A stretch of DNA of 64,000 nucleotides from Kribbella pratensis (GTDB taxonomy: Bacteria; Actinomycetota; Actinomycetes; Propionibacteriales; Kribbellaceae). The notes beneath the pieces were generated by a model, which saw only the letters and a list, made by a program, of their open reading frames with translations, did not search any database and had not been told where the DNA came from. The position numbers and the translations under genes are program-made. Shown piece after piece: positions 8,820 to 17,066 of the stretch. Position 1 is the first letter of the stretch, and each line of letters begins with the position of its first letter. The stretch lies in NCBI RefSeq assembly GCF_004365355.1, contig NZ_SODP01000002.1, positions 925,838 to 989,837 of the forward strand, written 5' to 3'.

Positions 8820-9854
8820 ATGAGTGAAACGCAGCCCATCGACCCGCGCTACGCGAACCGGTCGCCGCGGACCCAATCGGCCGGCAGGCCGAAGAAGCGG
8901 CGCAACTGGTTCCTCCGCACCGTCGGACTGATCGTCCTGCTGTTCGTTCTCATGCTGATCGCCGTCCCGCTGTACGCGTGGAGCCGGATCGACAAGATCG
9001 AGGCCATGCCGACCGGACAGCGGCCCGCCGAGACCTCGGGTACGACGTACCTGATGGTCGGATCGGACGCCCGCGAGGACCTCAGCCGGGCCGAGCGCGC
9101 CCGGCTGCACACCGGCGGCGACGCCGGGCCGGCGCGGACCGACTCGATCATGCTGATGCATGTGCCGAAGTCCGGGCCGACGGTGCTGATCAGCATCCCG
9201 CGCGACAGCGCGGTCAACATCCCGGGCATCGAGGGCAAGCAGAAGATCAACGCGGCCTTCAACAAGAGCCCGGCGCTGCTGATCCAGACGATCGAGAACG
9301 TCACCGGGCTGCGCGTGGACCACTACGTCGAGGTCGGGTTCGGCGGCTTCGCGTCGGTGATCGACAGCATCGGCGGAATCCAGATGTGCTTGCCGAAGGC
9401 AATGAAAGACGACAAGGCGCATATCAACCTGCCGGCCGGCTGCCAGAAGCTCGACGGCGTGAACGCACTGGGATACGTGCGCTCGCGGCACGCCGACAAC
9501 CAGAACGACTTCGGCCGGGTCGAGCGGCAGCGGCAGATGGTCGGCGCGATCGCGAAGAAGGCCAGCTCGCCGTCGACGTTCCTGAACCCGGTGCGCTACT
9601 ACAACGTCGCGACCAAGGGTGTCGACGCGCTGACCGTGGACAAGGACATGAGCCTGTTCGACTTCATCCGGTTCGCGCGGGGCATGCGGGCCATCTCCGG
9701 CAGCGGAGGCGTCACACTCACCGTCCCGGTCAGCGACGACAACTACCAGCTCGGCCACGGGCGAGGCGTCGCCGTGAAGTGGGACACCAAGAAGGCCACG
9801 GCGCTGTTCAACGCGATCAAGCAGGACAACACCAGCGGCCTCAAGAGCAGTTGA
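8820..9854 (+). CDS. LytR-CpsA-Psr (LCP) family cell-wall transferase
   Basis: A 344-aa membrane-anchored protein: basic cytoplasmic N-terminus (PKKRRNW), one transmembrane helix at about 28-50 and an extracellular LCP domain. LCP motifs are present: TDSIMLMHV, ISIPRDSAVNIPG, the INAAFNKSPALL region and GYVRSRHADNQNDFGRVERQ, whose arginines bind the polyprenyl-pyrophosphate substrate. The family transfers lipid-linked wall polymers to peptidoglycan. ATG 8820 (MSETQP) is chosen over an upstream extension because the charged N-terminus and helix follow directly. Confidence 0.92.
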   Translation: MSETQPIDPRYANRSPRTQSAGRPKKRRNWFLRTVGLIVLLFVLMLIAVPLYAWSRIDKIEAMPTGQRPAETSGTTYLMVGSDAREDLSRAERARLHTGGDAGPARTDSIMLMHVPKSGPTVLISIPRDSAVNIPGIEGKQKINAAFNKSPALLIQTIENVTGLRVDHYVEVGFGGFASVIDSIGGIQMCLPKAMKDDKAHINLPAGCQKLDGVNALGYVRSRHADNQNDFGRVERQRQMVGAIAKKASSPSTFLNPVRYYNVATKGVDALTVDKDMSLFDFIRFARGMRAISGSGGVTLTVPVSDDNYQLGHGRGVAVKWDTKKATALFNAIKQDNTSGLKSS

Positions 9855-10237
9855 CCTTCCTGATCCACGCGGTGGTGAGCCTGGGCATGCTCATCGTCGT
9901 ACCTCTCGGACTCACGCTGCTCCCCACGCGAACCACCAGCACCCACTGGTGGTTCGCGTTCGCCGTTCCAGGTGCCGTGTCACTCTGGCTGCCCATTTCC
10001 ACCTCGCGGGCTTTGCGGCCGCGCTGATGGCCTACCTGTCTGCGGACGGTCTGGCAGCTGTCAGCGTCCCGCTGGGCACTGGGCTTGGAACCTGGGGAGG
10101 CGGTCGCGGACGGCTGATCGGGGTACAGCAGTTTTGCTGGGCGTGTCTGGTTCGGTGTTGGTGGTCACGATGCTTTTGGCGGTCAGTTGGGCACTGGGAC
10201 ATGTGGTGAACACGCCGCGAGAAAGGAAGGGGGCCGG
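9851..10237 (+). pseudogene. YndJ-like membrane protein, decayed
   Basis: Pieces of one protein lie in three frames. From TTG 9851: TFLIHAVVSLGMLIVVPLGL to AVPGAVSLWLP. From about 9984, shifted: LAAHFHLAGFAAALMAYLSADG, containing the HFHxAGF signature of YndJ-type proteins. From about 10133, shifted again: VLLGVSGSVLVVTMLLAVSW. The first piece fuses abruptly to the HFH piece, so most of the middle of the gene has been deleted as well as frameshifted. As I recall, YndJ neighbours DUF1990 in Bacillus and actinobacteria, and an intact DUF1990 gene follows here. Confidence 0.7.
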
Positions 10238-10789
10238 ATGAAGCTGGAGGATCTGGCGGGGCTGCGGTTCGGGTACGACGTCGTGGGGTCTACGCGGTAC
10301 GACGAGACGCCCGAGGGGTATCACCGGTTGGAGTGTCGAGAGCGGATCGGGCACGGGGACGAGGTGTTCCGGCGGGCGGCTGATGCGTTGCTGGGCTGGC
10401 AGATGCAGCCTGCGGCCGGATTGCCCATGACCGCGACCGACTCACCCCCGCGGATCGGCACCAACTCGCTCGGTCGCCTCGGACCCGGTCTGCTGATCGG
10501 CCGGTCGCCCCTCGCGCGCATCGGCCTCCCGGTCCCCTGCCGGGTCGTCTGGACCGTCAACGAACCGGACCGCATCGGCTTCGCGTACGGCTCGCTGCAA
10601 GGGCACCCGGAGGCCGGCGAGGAGTCCTTCGTCATAACCCGCGAGCCGGACGGCATCTACTTCACCATCCGCGCGTACAGCCGCGGCGCCACCTGGTACA
10701 CACGCCTAGCCGGCCCGCTCGCCCGCAAAGCCCAGCAGTACGCCGCCCACCGCTACACCAAGGCCCTGCAACGCCTGGCAACCACCTAG
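10238..10789 (+). CDS. DUF1990 family protein
   Basis: A 183-aa soluble protein matching DUF1990 in length and in motifs: YDVVGSTR near the start, RIGHGDEVFRRAADALLGWQM, the PCRVVWTVNEPDRIGFAYGS segment and GEESFVITREPDG. The biochemical role of the family is unknown. ATG 10238 follows GAAAGGAAGGGGG. The gene directly follows the decayed YndJ-like gene, its usual partner, so it may have lost its functional context. Confidence 0.85.
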   Translation: MKLEDLAGLRFGYDVVGSTRYDETPEGYHRLECRERIGHGDEVFRRAADALLGWQMQPAAGLPMTATDSPPRIGTNSLGRLGPGLLIGRSPLARIGLPVPCRVVWTVNEPDRIGFAYGSLQGHPEAGEESFVITREPDGIYFTIRAYSRGATWYTRLAGPLARKAQQYAAHRYTKALQRLATT

Positions 10790-10829
10790 AGCGACACATA
10801 GCCCGACCGATAGCCCAACCCATAGCAAA

Positions 10830-10859
10830 GGCCCCGCAAGCTCATACCTTTGCGGGGCC
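10830..10859. terminator. Hairpin terminator after DUF1990
   Basis: GGCCCCGCAA at 10830-10839 and its complement at 10850-10859 form a perfect 10-bp stem with a 10-nt loop, 40 bp after the DUF1990 stop and before the ung gene. A short ACCTTTG follows rather than a long U-tract. Confidence 0.65.
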
Positions 10860-10965
10860 GCGACCTTTGTACACTGCGTGGCAATACCAGCGTTTGAGCG
10901 ACACGCGAACAGTGGGCGACAACCCGGGGTGCGCGGCAGGTGGTGGTGCTGCGAAACTGTGGCGG

Positions 10966-11643
10966 GTGAGTCCCAAGACGTTGACGGATCTGGTGGCGCC
11001 GGACTGGGCCGAGGCTTTGGCGCCGGTCGAGGGCACGGTCGCCAAGATGGGTGAGTTCCTGCGCGGCGAGATCGCTGCCGGACGGTCCTATCTGCCGGCA
11101 GGTGAGAACGTGTTGCGCGCGTTCAAGCAGCCGCTGCAGCAGGTGAAAGTGCTGGTGGTCGGCCAGGATCCGTACCCGACTCCCGGGCACCCCGTCGGCC
11201 TCAGCTTCTCGGTGGCTCCCGACGTACGGCCGATTCCGCGCAGCCTCGCGAACATCTACAGCGAACTGATGGCCGACGTCGGCGTACCGGCTCCGTCCAA
11301 CGGTGACCTGACGCCGTGGGCCGAGCAGGGTGTGCTGATGCTCAACAGAGTGCTGACTGTGCAGCCGGGCAAGTCCGGTGCGCACCGCGGCAAGGGCTGG
11401 GAGAGCGTCACCGAACAGGCGATCCACGCGCTGGTCGACCGCGGCGGCCCACTGGTCGCGATCCTCTGGGGCCGCGACGCCCAGACGCTCAAGCCGATGC
11501 TCGGCAACACGCCGTACGTCGAGAGCGCCCACCCGAGCCCCTTGTCCGCCGACCGGGGCTTCTTCGGCTCCCGGCCCTTCAGCCGGGTCAACGCGCTCCT
11601 CGAGCAGCAAGGCGCGACTCCGGTCGACTGGCGCCTGCCCTAA
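10966..11643 (+). CDS. ung: Uracil-DNA glycosylase, family 1
   Basis: A 225-aa family-1 UDG that removes uracil from DNA in base-excision repair. The water-activating loop GQDPY is at 66-70 (catalytic Asp68), followed by the actinobacterial PTPGHPVGLSFSV. LMLNRVLTVQPGKSGAHRGKGWE carries the uracil-recognition region, and AHPSPLS is the minor-groove intercalation motif with the catalytic His. GTG 10966 (VSPKTLTDLV) gives the usual family length; the frame is open further upstream but the extra residues do not look like UDG. Confidence 0.95.
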   Translation: MSPKTLTDLVAPDWAEALAPVEGTVAKMGEFLRGEIAAGRSYLPAGENVLRAFKQPLQQVKVLVVGQDPYPTPGHPVGLSFSVAPDVRPIPRSLANIYSELMADVGVPAPSNGDLTPWAEQGVLMLNRVLTVQPGKSGAHRGKGWESVTEQAIHALVDRGGPLVAILWGRDAQTLKPMLGNTPYVESAHPSPLSADRGFFGSRPFSRVNALLEQQGATPVDWRLP

Positions 11644-11788
11644 ACAACCCCTCGCCGATAACGCGCCGGACCCCCGTGGTCACGGCGCGTTTCCACGTGT
11701 TCGGACAATTTGTTCGAATGATGCATTGCAGGATCGTTCAACAATCTCCTATGGTGAGCGGAATCGCCCTGTCCCTCCGGGAGGAACC

Positions 11789-12502
11789 ATGTGGGTTCTG
11801 CTCGCCATTGCGGTGGTGGTCGTCGGGTTCGCCCTCCGGATCAACTCGATGCTGGTCGTCACCGCGGCCGGGATCGTGGCCGGCCTGATCGGCGGCCTGT
11901 CTCCGGTCAAGATCCTGAACGCGTTCGGCGACGGCTTCGCCGGCAGCCGGTCCGTCACCGTCTTCATCGTCACTCTGCCCGTCATCGGTCTGATCGAGCG
12001 GTACGGCCTGCAACACCAGGCCCGCAAGCTGATCAGCAAGTTGAAGGTCCTCACCACTGGCCGCCTATTGGCCCTCTACATGCTGATCCGGCAAGGCACG
12101 GCTGCGGTCGGCCTGACCAGCATCGGCGGCTACGCGCAGGCGGTCCGGCCACTGATCCATCCGATGGCCGCCGGTGCGGCCGAGCGTAAGTACGGCAAGT
12201 TGCCGGAGAAGATGCAGGAGAAGATCAAGGGCTTCGCCGCCAGCGCCGACACCGTCGGGGTGTTCTTCGGCGAGGACATCTTCGTCGCGATCGGTTCGAT
12301 CCTGCTGATCACCGGCTTCGTCGACACGACGTACGGCCTGAAGCTCGAGGCGATCGACATCGCCGTCTGGGCGATTCCGACCGGTATCTGCGCGCTGCTC
12401 ATCCACGGCTCGCGGCTGTGGCTGCTGGATCGCACGCTCGACAAGATGGCCGCCCAGGCCGACGCCGAGGCCATGGGTGAGGACGAGGAGGTGGCCCGGT
12501 GA
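11789..12502 (+). CDS. DUF969 family membrane protein
   Basis: A 237-aa integral membrane protein starting with a helix (MWVLLAIAVVVVGFALRINS) and holding about five or six membrane segments. TSIGGYAQAVRPLIHPMA and FFGEDIFVAIGSILLITGF are the conserved DUF969 blocks. It precedes DUF979 with a 4-bp overlap; the two families always seem to travel together and probably form a two-subunit permease of unknown substrate. ATG 11789 follows GGGAGGAACC. Confidence 0.9.
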   Translation: MWVLLAIAVVVVGFALRINSMLVVTAAGIVAGLIGGLSPVKILNAFGDGFAGSRSVTVFIVTLPVIGLIERYGLQHQARKLISKLKVLTTGRLLALYMLIRQGTAAVGLTSIGGYAQAVRPLIHPMAAGAAERKYGKLPEKMQEKIKGFAASADTVGVFFGEDIFVAIGSILLITGFVDTTYGLKLEAIDIAVWAIPTGICALLIHGSRLWLLDRTLDKMAAQADAEAMGEDEEVAR

Positions 12503-13470
12503 TCAAGGTCGAGTGGTTCTACTGGCTGTGCGGCATCTTCTTCCTGCTGATCGCGATGCAGGCCTTCAACGACCGGACCAACCGCAAGCGCCTCGGCAGC
12601 GCCGCGTTCTGGGGCCTCCTCGGTCTGTCGTTCTGCTACGGCACGTTCGTGGTGCACAAGCAGGCTCCGTCCTGGCTGCTCGGCATCGCGGTCATCGGTA
12701 TCGCTGCGCTGGCAGGCGCAGGGTTCCCCGGGCGCGGTCAGGAACGTACGACGACACCGGAGCAGCGGGCTCGTTTCGCTGACCGGTTCGGCAACAAGCT
12801 GTTCCTGCCGGCGCTCGTGATCCCAGTGGTCGCCGCGATCTTCGGCGCCTGGCTCGCCAAGGTGAAGCTCGGCAACGGCAAGCCCCTGCTCGAGACCGGT
12901 TCAGCCACGATCATCGGTCTCGGCGTCGCCTCGATCCTTGCGCTCATCGTCGGCATGATCCTGTTCCGGCCGAACTCTCCGGCCGTGCCGTTGCATGAGG
13001 GCCGGCGGCTGCTCGAGCACATCGGCTGGGCCGCGATCCTGCCGCAGATGCTCGCCACGCTCGGCCTGCTGTTCACCGCGTCCGGAGTCGGCAAGGCGGT
13101 CGGCCGCGTCACGGATCACCTGATTCCCAAGGGATCGCTGATCGCCGCGGTCGCGCTGTACTGCATCGGGATGGCGATCTTCACGATCATCATGGGCAAC
13201 GCGTTCGCGGCCTTCCCGGTGATGACGGCCGCGGTCGGCTGGCCGCTGCTGGTGCAACAGTTCCACGGCACGCCGGCGGTCGTGTTCGCGGTCGGCATGC
13301 TGGCCGGCTTCTGCGGCACGCTCTGTACGCCGATGGCCGCCAACTTCAACCTCGTCCCCGCGGCACTGCTGGAGATGAAGGATCAGTACGGACCGATCAA
13401 GGCCCAGATCCCGACAGCTGTCCCGCTGCTCGCCTGCAACATCGCGATCATGTACATCTTCGCTTTCTAA
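12499..13470 (+). CDS. DUF979 family membrane protein
   Basis: A 323-aa protein with about nine hydrophobic segments. Conserved blocks include HIGWAAILPQMLATLGLLFTASGVG, MGNAFAAFPVMTAAVGWPLL and GFCGTLCTPMAANFNLVPAALLE. The GTG start overlaps the DUF969 stop (GTGA), which indicates coupled translation and a joint complex. The partner DUF2891 gene follows 10 bp downstream. The substrate is unknown; in some firmicutes and proteobacteria I recall these genes beside pyroglutamyl-peptidase and 5-oxoprolinase functions, which are absent here. Confidence 0.9.
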   Translation: MIKVEWFYWLCGIFFLLIAMQAFNDRTNRKRLGSAAFWGLLGLSFCYGTFVVHKQAPSWLLGIAVIGIAALAGAGFPGRGQERTTTPEQRARFADRFGNKLFLPALVIPVVAAIFGAWLAKVKLGNGKPLLETGSATIIGLGVASILALIVGMILFRPNSPAVPLHEGRRLLEHIGWAAILPQMLATLGLLFTASGVGKAVGRVTDHLIPKGSLIAAVALYCIGMAIFTIIMGNAFAAFPVMTAAVGWPLLVQQFHGTPAVVFAVGMLAGFCGTLCTPMAANFNLVPAALLEMKDQYGPIKAQIPTAVPLLACNIAIMYIFAF

Positions 13471-13480
13471 GGAGTCGCAC

Positions 13481-14446
13481 ATGGAGTACGCCGCCGCCTG
13501 GGCCGACATCGCCTGTGAGGTGCTCGAGACGCCGTACCCGTACGGCGCTGGGCACGCGTCGACGGGCCCGGACGACGTCGACGTCACCCCGGATCGCCTG
13601 CATCCAGCCTTCCACGGGTCGTACGACTGGCACTCCAGCGCGCACATGCAGTGGTCCCTGGTCCGGTTGCTCGCACTCGCACCGGACCAGGTCGGGCGGC
13701 GCCCGATCGAAGTACTCGACAAGCGTCTGACACCAGAGGCGATCGCCACCGAAGCGGAGTACCTGCGGGAGCGGCCTTCGTACGAACGGCCCTATGGCTG
13801 GGCCTGGGCGGCAATGCTGGTCGCCGCTGGTCGTCAGACGCAGTGGGCGGATGCACTGCGCCCGCTTGGTGATGTCATCGCCGACCTGGTACTGGCGTGG
13901 CTGCCGAAGCAGGCCTATCCAGTGCGGCATGGGGTGCATCTCAACTCCGCGTTCGCGCTTGCCTTGTTGTTCGAGGCGTACGACGAGCTGGGCCGCGCCG
14001 ATGTGGTCGAGGCGATCCGGTCTCGGGCGCTGGAGTGGTTCGGCGACGACACGGCGTACGACACGCGATTCGAGCCGTCCGGGACGGACTTCTTGTCGCC
14101 GGCGTTGACCGAGGCGGAGTTGATGCGCCGCGTGTTGCCGGATGCGGAGTTCGCGGACTGGCTGTCCGCGTTCCTGCCAGGGCTCGGCAAAGACGCGCAC
14201 CGGCATTTGCTCGAGGTGCCCATCACCGACGACACGGGCGACGGGCAGCTGGCGCACCTGTCCGGGCTGGCTTTGAGCAGGGCCTGGCAGTTGCGGACGA
14301 TCGCGCCCGCCCTGCCTGACGTTGCCTCGGCGCTTCGTCAAGGCGCGGATCGTCAGGTCGAAGCGACGCTGCCGACCGTCACCGGCGGCGACTTCATGTC
14401 GACCCACTGGCTGGTGTCGTTCGCCCTCCTGGCTGATCAGGCCTAG
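13481..14446 (+). CDS. DUF2891 family protein
   Basis: A 321-aa soluble, mostly helical protein. The signature HPAFHGSYDWHSSAHMQWSL (about 42-61) is the DUF2891 core, with several His and Asp residues that look like a metal or catalytic site; PVRHGVHLNSAFAL and a C-terminal MSTHWLVSFALLA are also conserved. Position and spacing place it in one operon with DUF969/DUF979, so it may act on the transported compound (inference). AAGGAG lies upstream of ATG 13481. Confidence 0.85.
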   Translation: MEYAAAWADIACEVLETPYPYGAGHASTGPDDVDVTPDRLHPAFHGSYDWHSSAHMQWSLVRLLALAPDQVGRRPIEVLDKRLTPEAIATEAEYLRERPSYERPYGWAWAAMLVAAGRQTQWADALRPLGDVIADLVLAWLPKQAYPVRHGVHLNSAFALALLFEAYDELGRADVVEAIRSRALEWFGDDTAYDTRFEPSGTDFLSPALTEAELMRRVLPDAEFADWLSAFLPGLGKDAHRHLLEVPITDDTGDGQLAHLSGLALSRAWQLRTIAPALPDVASALRQGADRQVEATLPTVTGGDFMSTHWLVSFALLADQA

Positions 14447-14535
14447 ACGGACAGACGTACAGACGTACTGAGTCAGGCCCTCCCGACCGCCGCCGATTGA
14501 CACCCGGCGAAGTCCGCCGTACGGTCTCGCGTTAA

Positions 14536-14550
14536 TAGGAAACTTTCCTA
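14536..14550. promoter_or_regulatory. Perfect 15-bp palindrome, probable ROK operator
   Basis: TAGGAAACTTTCCTA is a perfect 7-1-7 inverted repeat, 62 bp before the ROK regulator ATG, and the similarity extends outward (GTTAA ... AAC). GGAAA-N-TTTCC palindromes are typical of NagC/Mlc-like ROK regulators in actinobacteria. Autoregulation of the ROK-GH4-kinase operon is the likely role. Confidence 0.6.
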
Positions 14551-14611
14551 ACAGATCGCGTGATCAGCGCGGCGAGTACCCGCGAGCGGCGAAGGGAGGC
14601 AGGGTTGGCTC

Positions 14612-15799
14612 ATGGCAACAACACCCGGAACGCCGCGCCTGCTGCGCGCGATGAACGACCGCGCCGCCCTGGACCTGCTGCTCAGCCAGGGTCCGCTCTC
14701 CCGCACCACGCTGGGCAACCTGACCGGTCTGTCCAAGCCGACCGCGTCCCAGCTGCTCGCACGGCTGGAGGCTGCCCACCTGGTCCGCCAGAGCGGCACC
14801 ACCGCCGGTCGCCCGGGCCCGAACGCGCAGCTGTACGAGATCAACGGCAGCATCGCGTACGTCGCCGGCCTCGACGTCACGCCGGCCCGGATCCGGGCCG
14901 CAGTGGCGGACCTGACCGGCAAGGTGGTCGGCGAGTACGAGCTGGCTACGCCAGGCCGCAGCGCCAAGGGCACGGTCGACCGGGTGGTCAAAGCGATCGA
15001 GGGCGCAACCGGCGAGGCGGGCCTGAATCGCGAACGACTGCACCGGGTCTCGATCGGTACGCCGGGTGGTTTCGACCCGACGACCGGCCGGCTGCGGTAC
15101 GCGACCCATCTGCCCGGCTGGCACGCGCCGCATCTGCTCGAGGAGCTGGCCGCCGCGATCGCCGTACCGCTGGAGGTCGAGAACGACGTCAACCTGGCCG
15201 CGATCGCCGAGCAGCGCGTCGGCCACGCCCGCGAGCACGACAACTTCGTGCTGCTCTGGGGCGAGGAAGGCATCGGCGCCGCGATCGTGATCAACGGCCG
15301 GCTGCACCGCGGCGCGACCGGTGGCGCGGGTGAGGTCGCGTTCCTGCCGCTCCCGGGTACGCCGCTGGTCCGCAACGTCGGCCGCAACAACGCCGGCGGC
15401 TTCCAGGAGCTCGCCGGCGGCGAACCGGTCCTGGAACTCGCCCGCGAACACGGCTTCAAGGCCCGTACGCCGGAAGCCGCGATCGCGGCCGCGCTGCAGA
15501 CCGAAGGCGCGGGCGACGCCGTGCTCACGGAGTTCGCGCACCGGCTGGCCGTCGGGCTGGCCGCCATCGTCGCGGTCGTCGACCCCGAGCTGATCGTGCT
15601 CGCCGGTGGTGTCATCACCGCAGGTGGCGAACGCCTGCGCGGCCTCGTCCAGGACGAGCTCGCTGATCTCGCCGTCCCGCGGCCGCAGCTGCTGATGACC
15701 GCGATCAGCACCGATCCCGTGCTCTCCGGAGCACTGCAGTCCGCCCTGAGCACGACCCGCGACGAGGTCTTCGACACCGCTGGTCCACCTGTCACCTAG
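14612..15799 (+). CDS. ROK family transcriptional regulator
   Basis: A 395-aa ROK repressor. The N-terminal winged HTH contains LLLSQGPLSRTTLGNLTGLSKPTASQLLARLE (about 21-52). The sugar-kinase-like domain has AGLDVTPARIRAAVADLTG, the VENDVNLAAIAEQ motif and GGAGEVAFL. The CXCGXXGC zinc motif of many ROK proteins is absent: the region reads LPGTPLVRNVGRNNAGG. It probably senses a sugar or sugar phosphate released by the GH4 enzyme and represses its own operon. ATG 14612 follows GGGAGGCAGGG. The GH4 gene starts 10 bp after the stop. Confidence 0.9.
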   Translation: MATTPGTPRLLRAMNDRAALDLLLSQGPLSRTTLGNLTGLSKPTASQLLARLEAAHLVRQSGTTAGRPGPNAQLYEINGSIAYVAGLDVTPARIRAAVADLTGKVVGEYELATPGRSAKGTVDRVVKAIEGATGEAGLNRERLHRVSIGTPGGFDPTTGRLRYATHLPGWHAPHLLEELAAAIAVPLEVENDVNLAAIAEQRVGHAREHDNFVLLWGEEGIGAAIVINGRLHRGATGGAGEVAFLPLPGTPLVRNVGRNNAGGFQELAGGEPVLELAREHGFKARTPEAAIAAALQTEGAGDAVLTEFAHRLAVGLAAIVAVVDPELIVLAGGVITAGGERLRGLVQDELADLAVPRPQLLMTAISTDPVLSGALQSALSTTRDEVFDTAGPPVT

Positions 15800-15809
15800 G
15801 AGCCGCAGC

Positions 15810-17066
15810 ATGAAACTCACAGTCGTTGGTGGCGGGTCCACCTACACGCCCGAACTCGTCGACGGCTTCGCCCGGTTGCGGGACACGTTGCCGGTCTCGG
15901 AGCTTGTGCTGGTCGATCCGGCGGCGGACCGGCTCGAGCTGGTCGGCGGCCTGGCCCGCCGGATCTTCGCAAAACAAGGGCATGCGGGCCGCGTGATCAC
16001 CACGTCCGACCTGGACGCGGGCATCGAGGGCGCGGACGCCGTGCTGCTCCAGCTGCGCGTCGGCGGGCAGGCAGCGCGCAACGAGGACGAGACATGGCCG
16101 CTGGAGTGCGGTTGCGTCGGCCAGGAGACGACGGGCGCCGGTGGTCTCGCCAAGGCACTGCGGACCGTGCCGGTCGTGCTGGACATTGCCGAGCGAGTAC
16201 GACGTACCAATCCGGACGCGTGGATCATCGACTTCACCAACCCGGTGGGGATCGTGACGCGTGCGCTGTTGTCGCACGGACACAAGGCGGTCGGGCTGTG
16301 CAACGTGGCGATCGGGTTCCAGCGTCGGTTCGCCGCCATGCTGGGGGTCACGCCGGAAGAGGTGTCGCTGGACCACGTGGGGTTGAACCACCTGACCTGG
16401 GAGCGCGCGGTCCGCGTCAACGGCGAGGACATGCTGCCGAAGCTGCTCGCCGAGCACCTGGACGACCTGTCCGAGGACCTGATCCTGCCGGCCGACGTAG
16501 TACGTGAGCTTGGCGTCGTGCCGTCGTACTACCTGCGCTATTACTACGCGCACGACGCGGTGGTGAAGGAGCTGCTCACGAAGCCTTCTCGTGCCGCGGA
16601 GGTCGCAGCACTCGAGAAGGAGCTGCTGGACATGTACGCCGACCCGAAGCTCGACGAGAAGCCCGCTCTGCTCGAGAAGCGCGGCGGTGCGTACTACTCC
16701 GAGGCCGCGGTCGCCCTGGCATCGTCATTGCTCAACAACACCGGCGACGTGCAGGTGGTCAACACCCTCAACAACGGCACGTTCCCCTTCCTCGCTGACG
16801 ATGCGGTCATCGAGGTGCCTGCCACAGTCGGCGCGGAAGGTACGACGCCGGAGCCCGTCGCCCCGCTGGAGCCCTTGTACGCCGGACTGGTCGCGCACGT
16901 GACGGCGTACGAGGACCTGGCGCTGGAGGCCGCTGTGAAGGGCGGATCCGAGCGCGTGTTCAGGGCACTGCTGGCGCATCCTCTGGTCGGGCAGATCTCC
17001 ATCGCTCAGAAGCTGACCGACAAGCTGCTGGCGCACAACAAGGCGTATCTCCCGTGGGCGCGCTAG
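15810..17066 (+). CDS. GH4 family 6-phospho-beta-glucosidase-like enzyme
   Basis: A 418-aa NAD- and Mn-dependent glycosidase of family GH4. The Rossmann motif VVGGGSTYTPEL is at the start; FTNPVGIVT (142-150), GLCN with metal-ligand Cys164, and DHVGLNHLTW with His194 are the catalytic signatures. GH4 enzymes hydrolyse 6-phospho-glycosides by a redox mechanism. No PTS gene is nearby, so either a phosphotransferase elsewhere or the adjacent BadF-type kinase must supply phosphorylated substrate. AGGAG precedes ATG 15810. The gene overlaps the kinase by 13 bp. Confidence 0.92.
   Translation: MKLTVVGGGSTYTPELVDGFARLRDTLPVSELVLVDPAADRLELVGGLARRIFAKQGHAGRVITTSDLDAGIEGADAVLLQLRVGGQAARNEDETWPLECGCVGQETTGAGGLAKALRTVPVVLDIAERVRRTNPDAWIIDFTNPVGIVTRALLSHGHKAVGLCNVAIGFQRRFAAMLGVTPEEVSLDHVGLNHLTWERAVRVNGEDMLPKLLAEHLDDLSEDLILPADVVRELGVVPSYYLRYYYAHDAVVKELLTKPSRAAEVAALEKELLDMYADPKLDEKPALLEKRGGAYYSEAAVALASSLLNNTGDVQVVNTLNNGTFPFLADDAVIEVPATVGAEGTTPEPVAPLEPLYAGLVAHVTAYEDLALEAAVKGGSERVFRALLAHPLVGQISIAQKLTDKLLAHNKAYLPWAR

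Noticed and set aside
11700..11760. AT-rich TTGTTCGAA...AACAA inverted bases before DUF969
   Set aside because: Arms are only about 5 bp and imperfect, too weak to call an operator.
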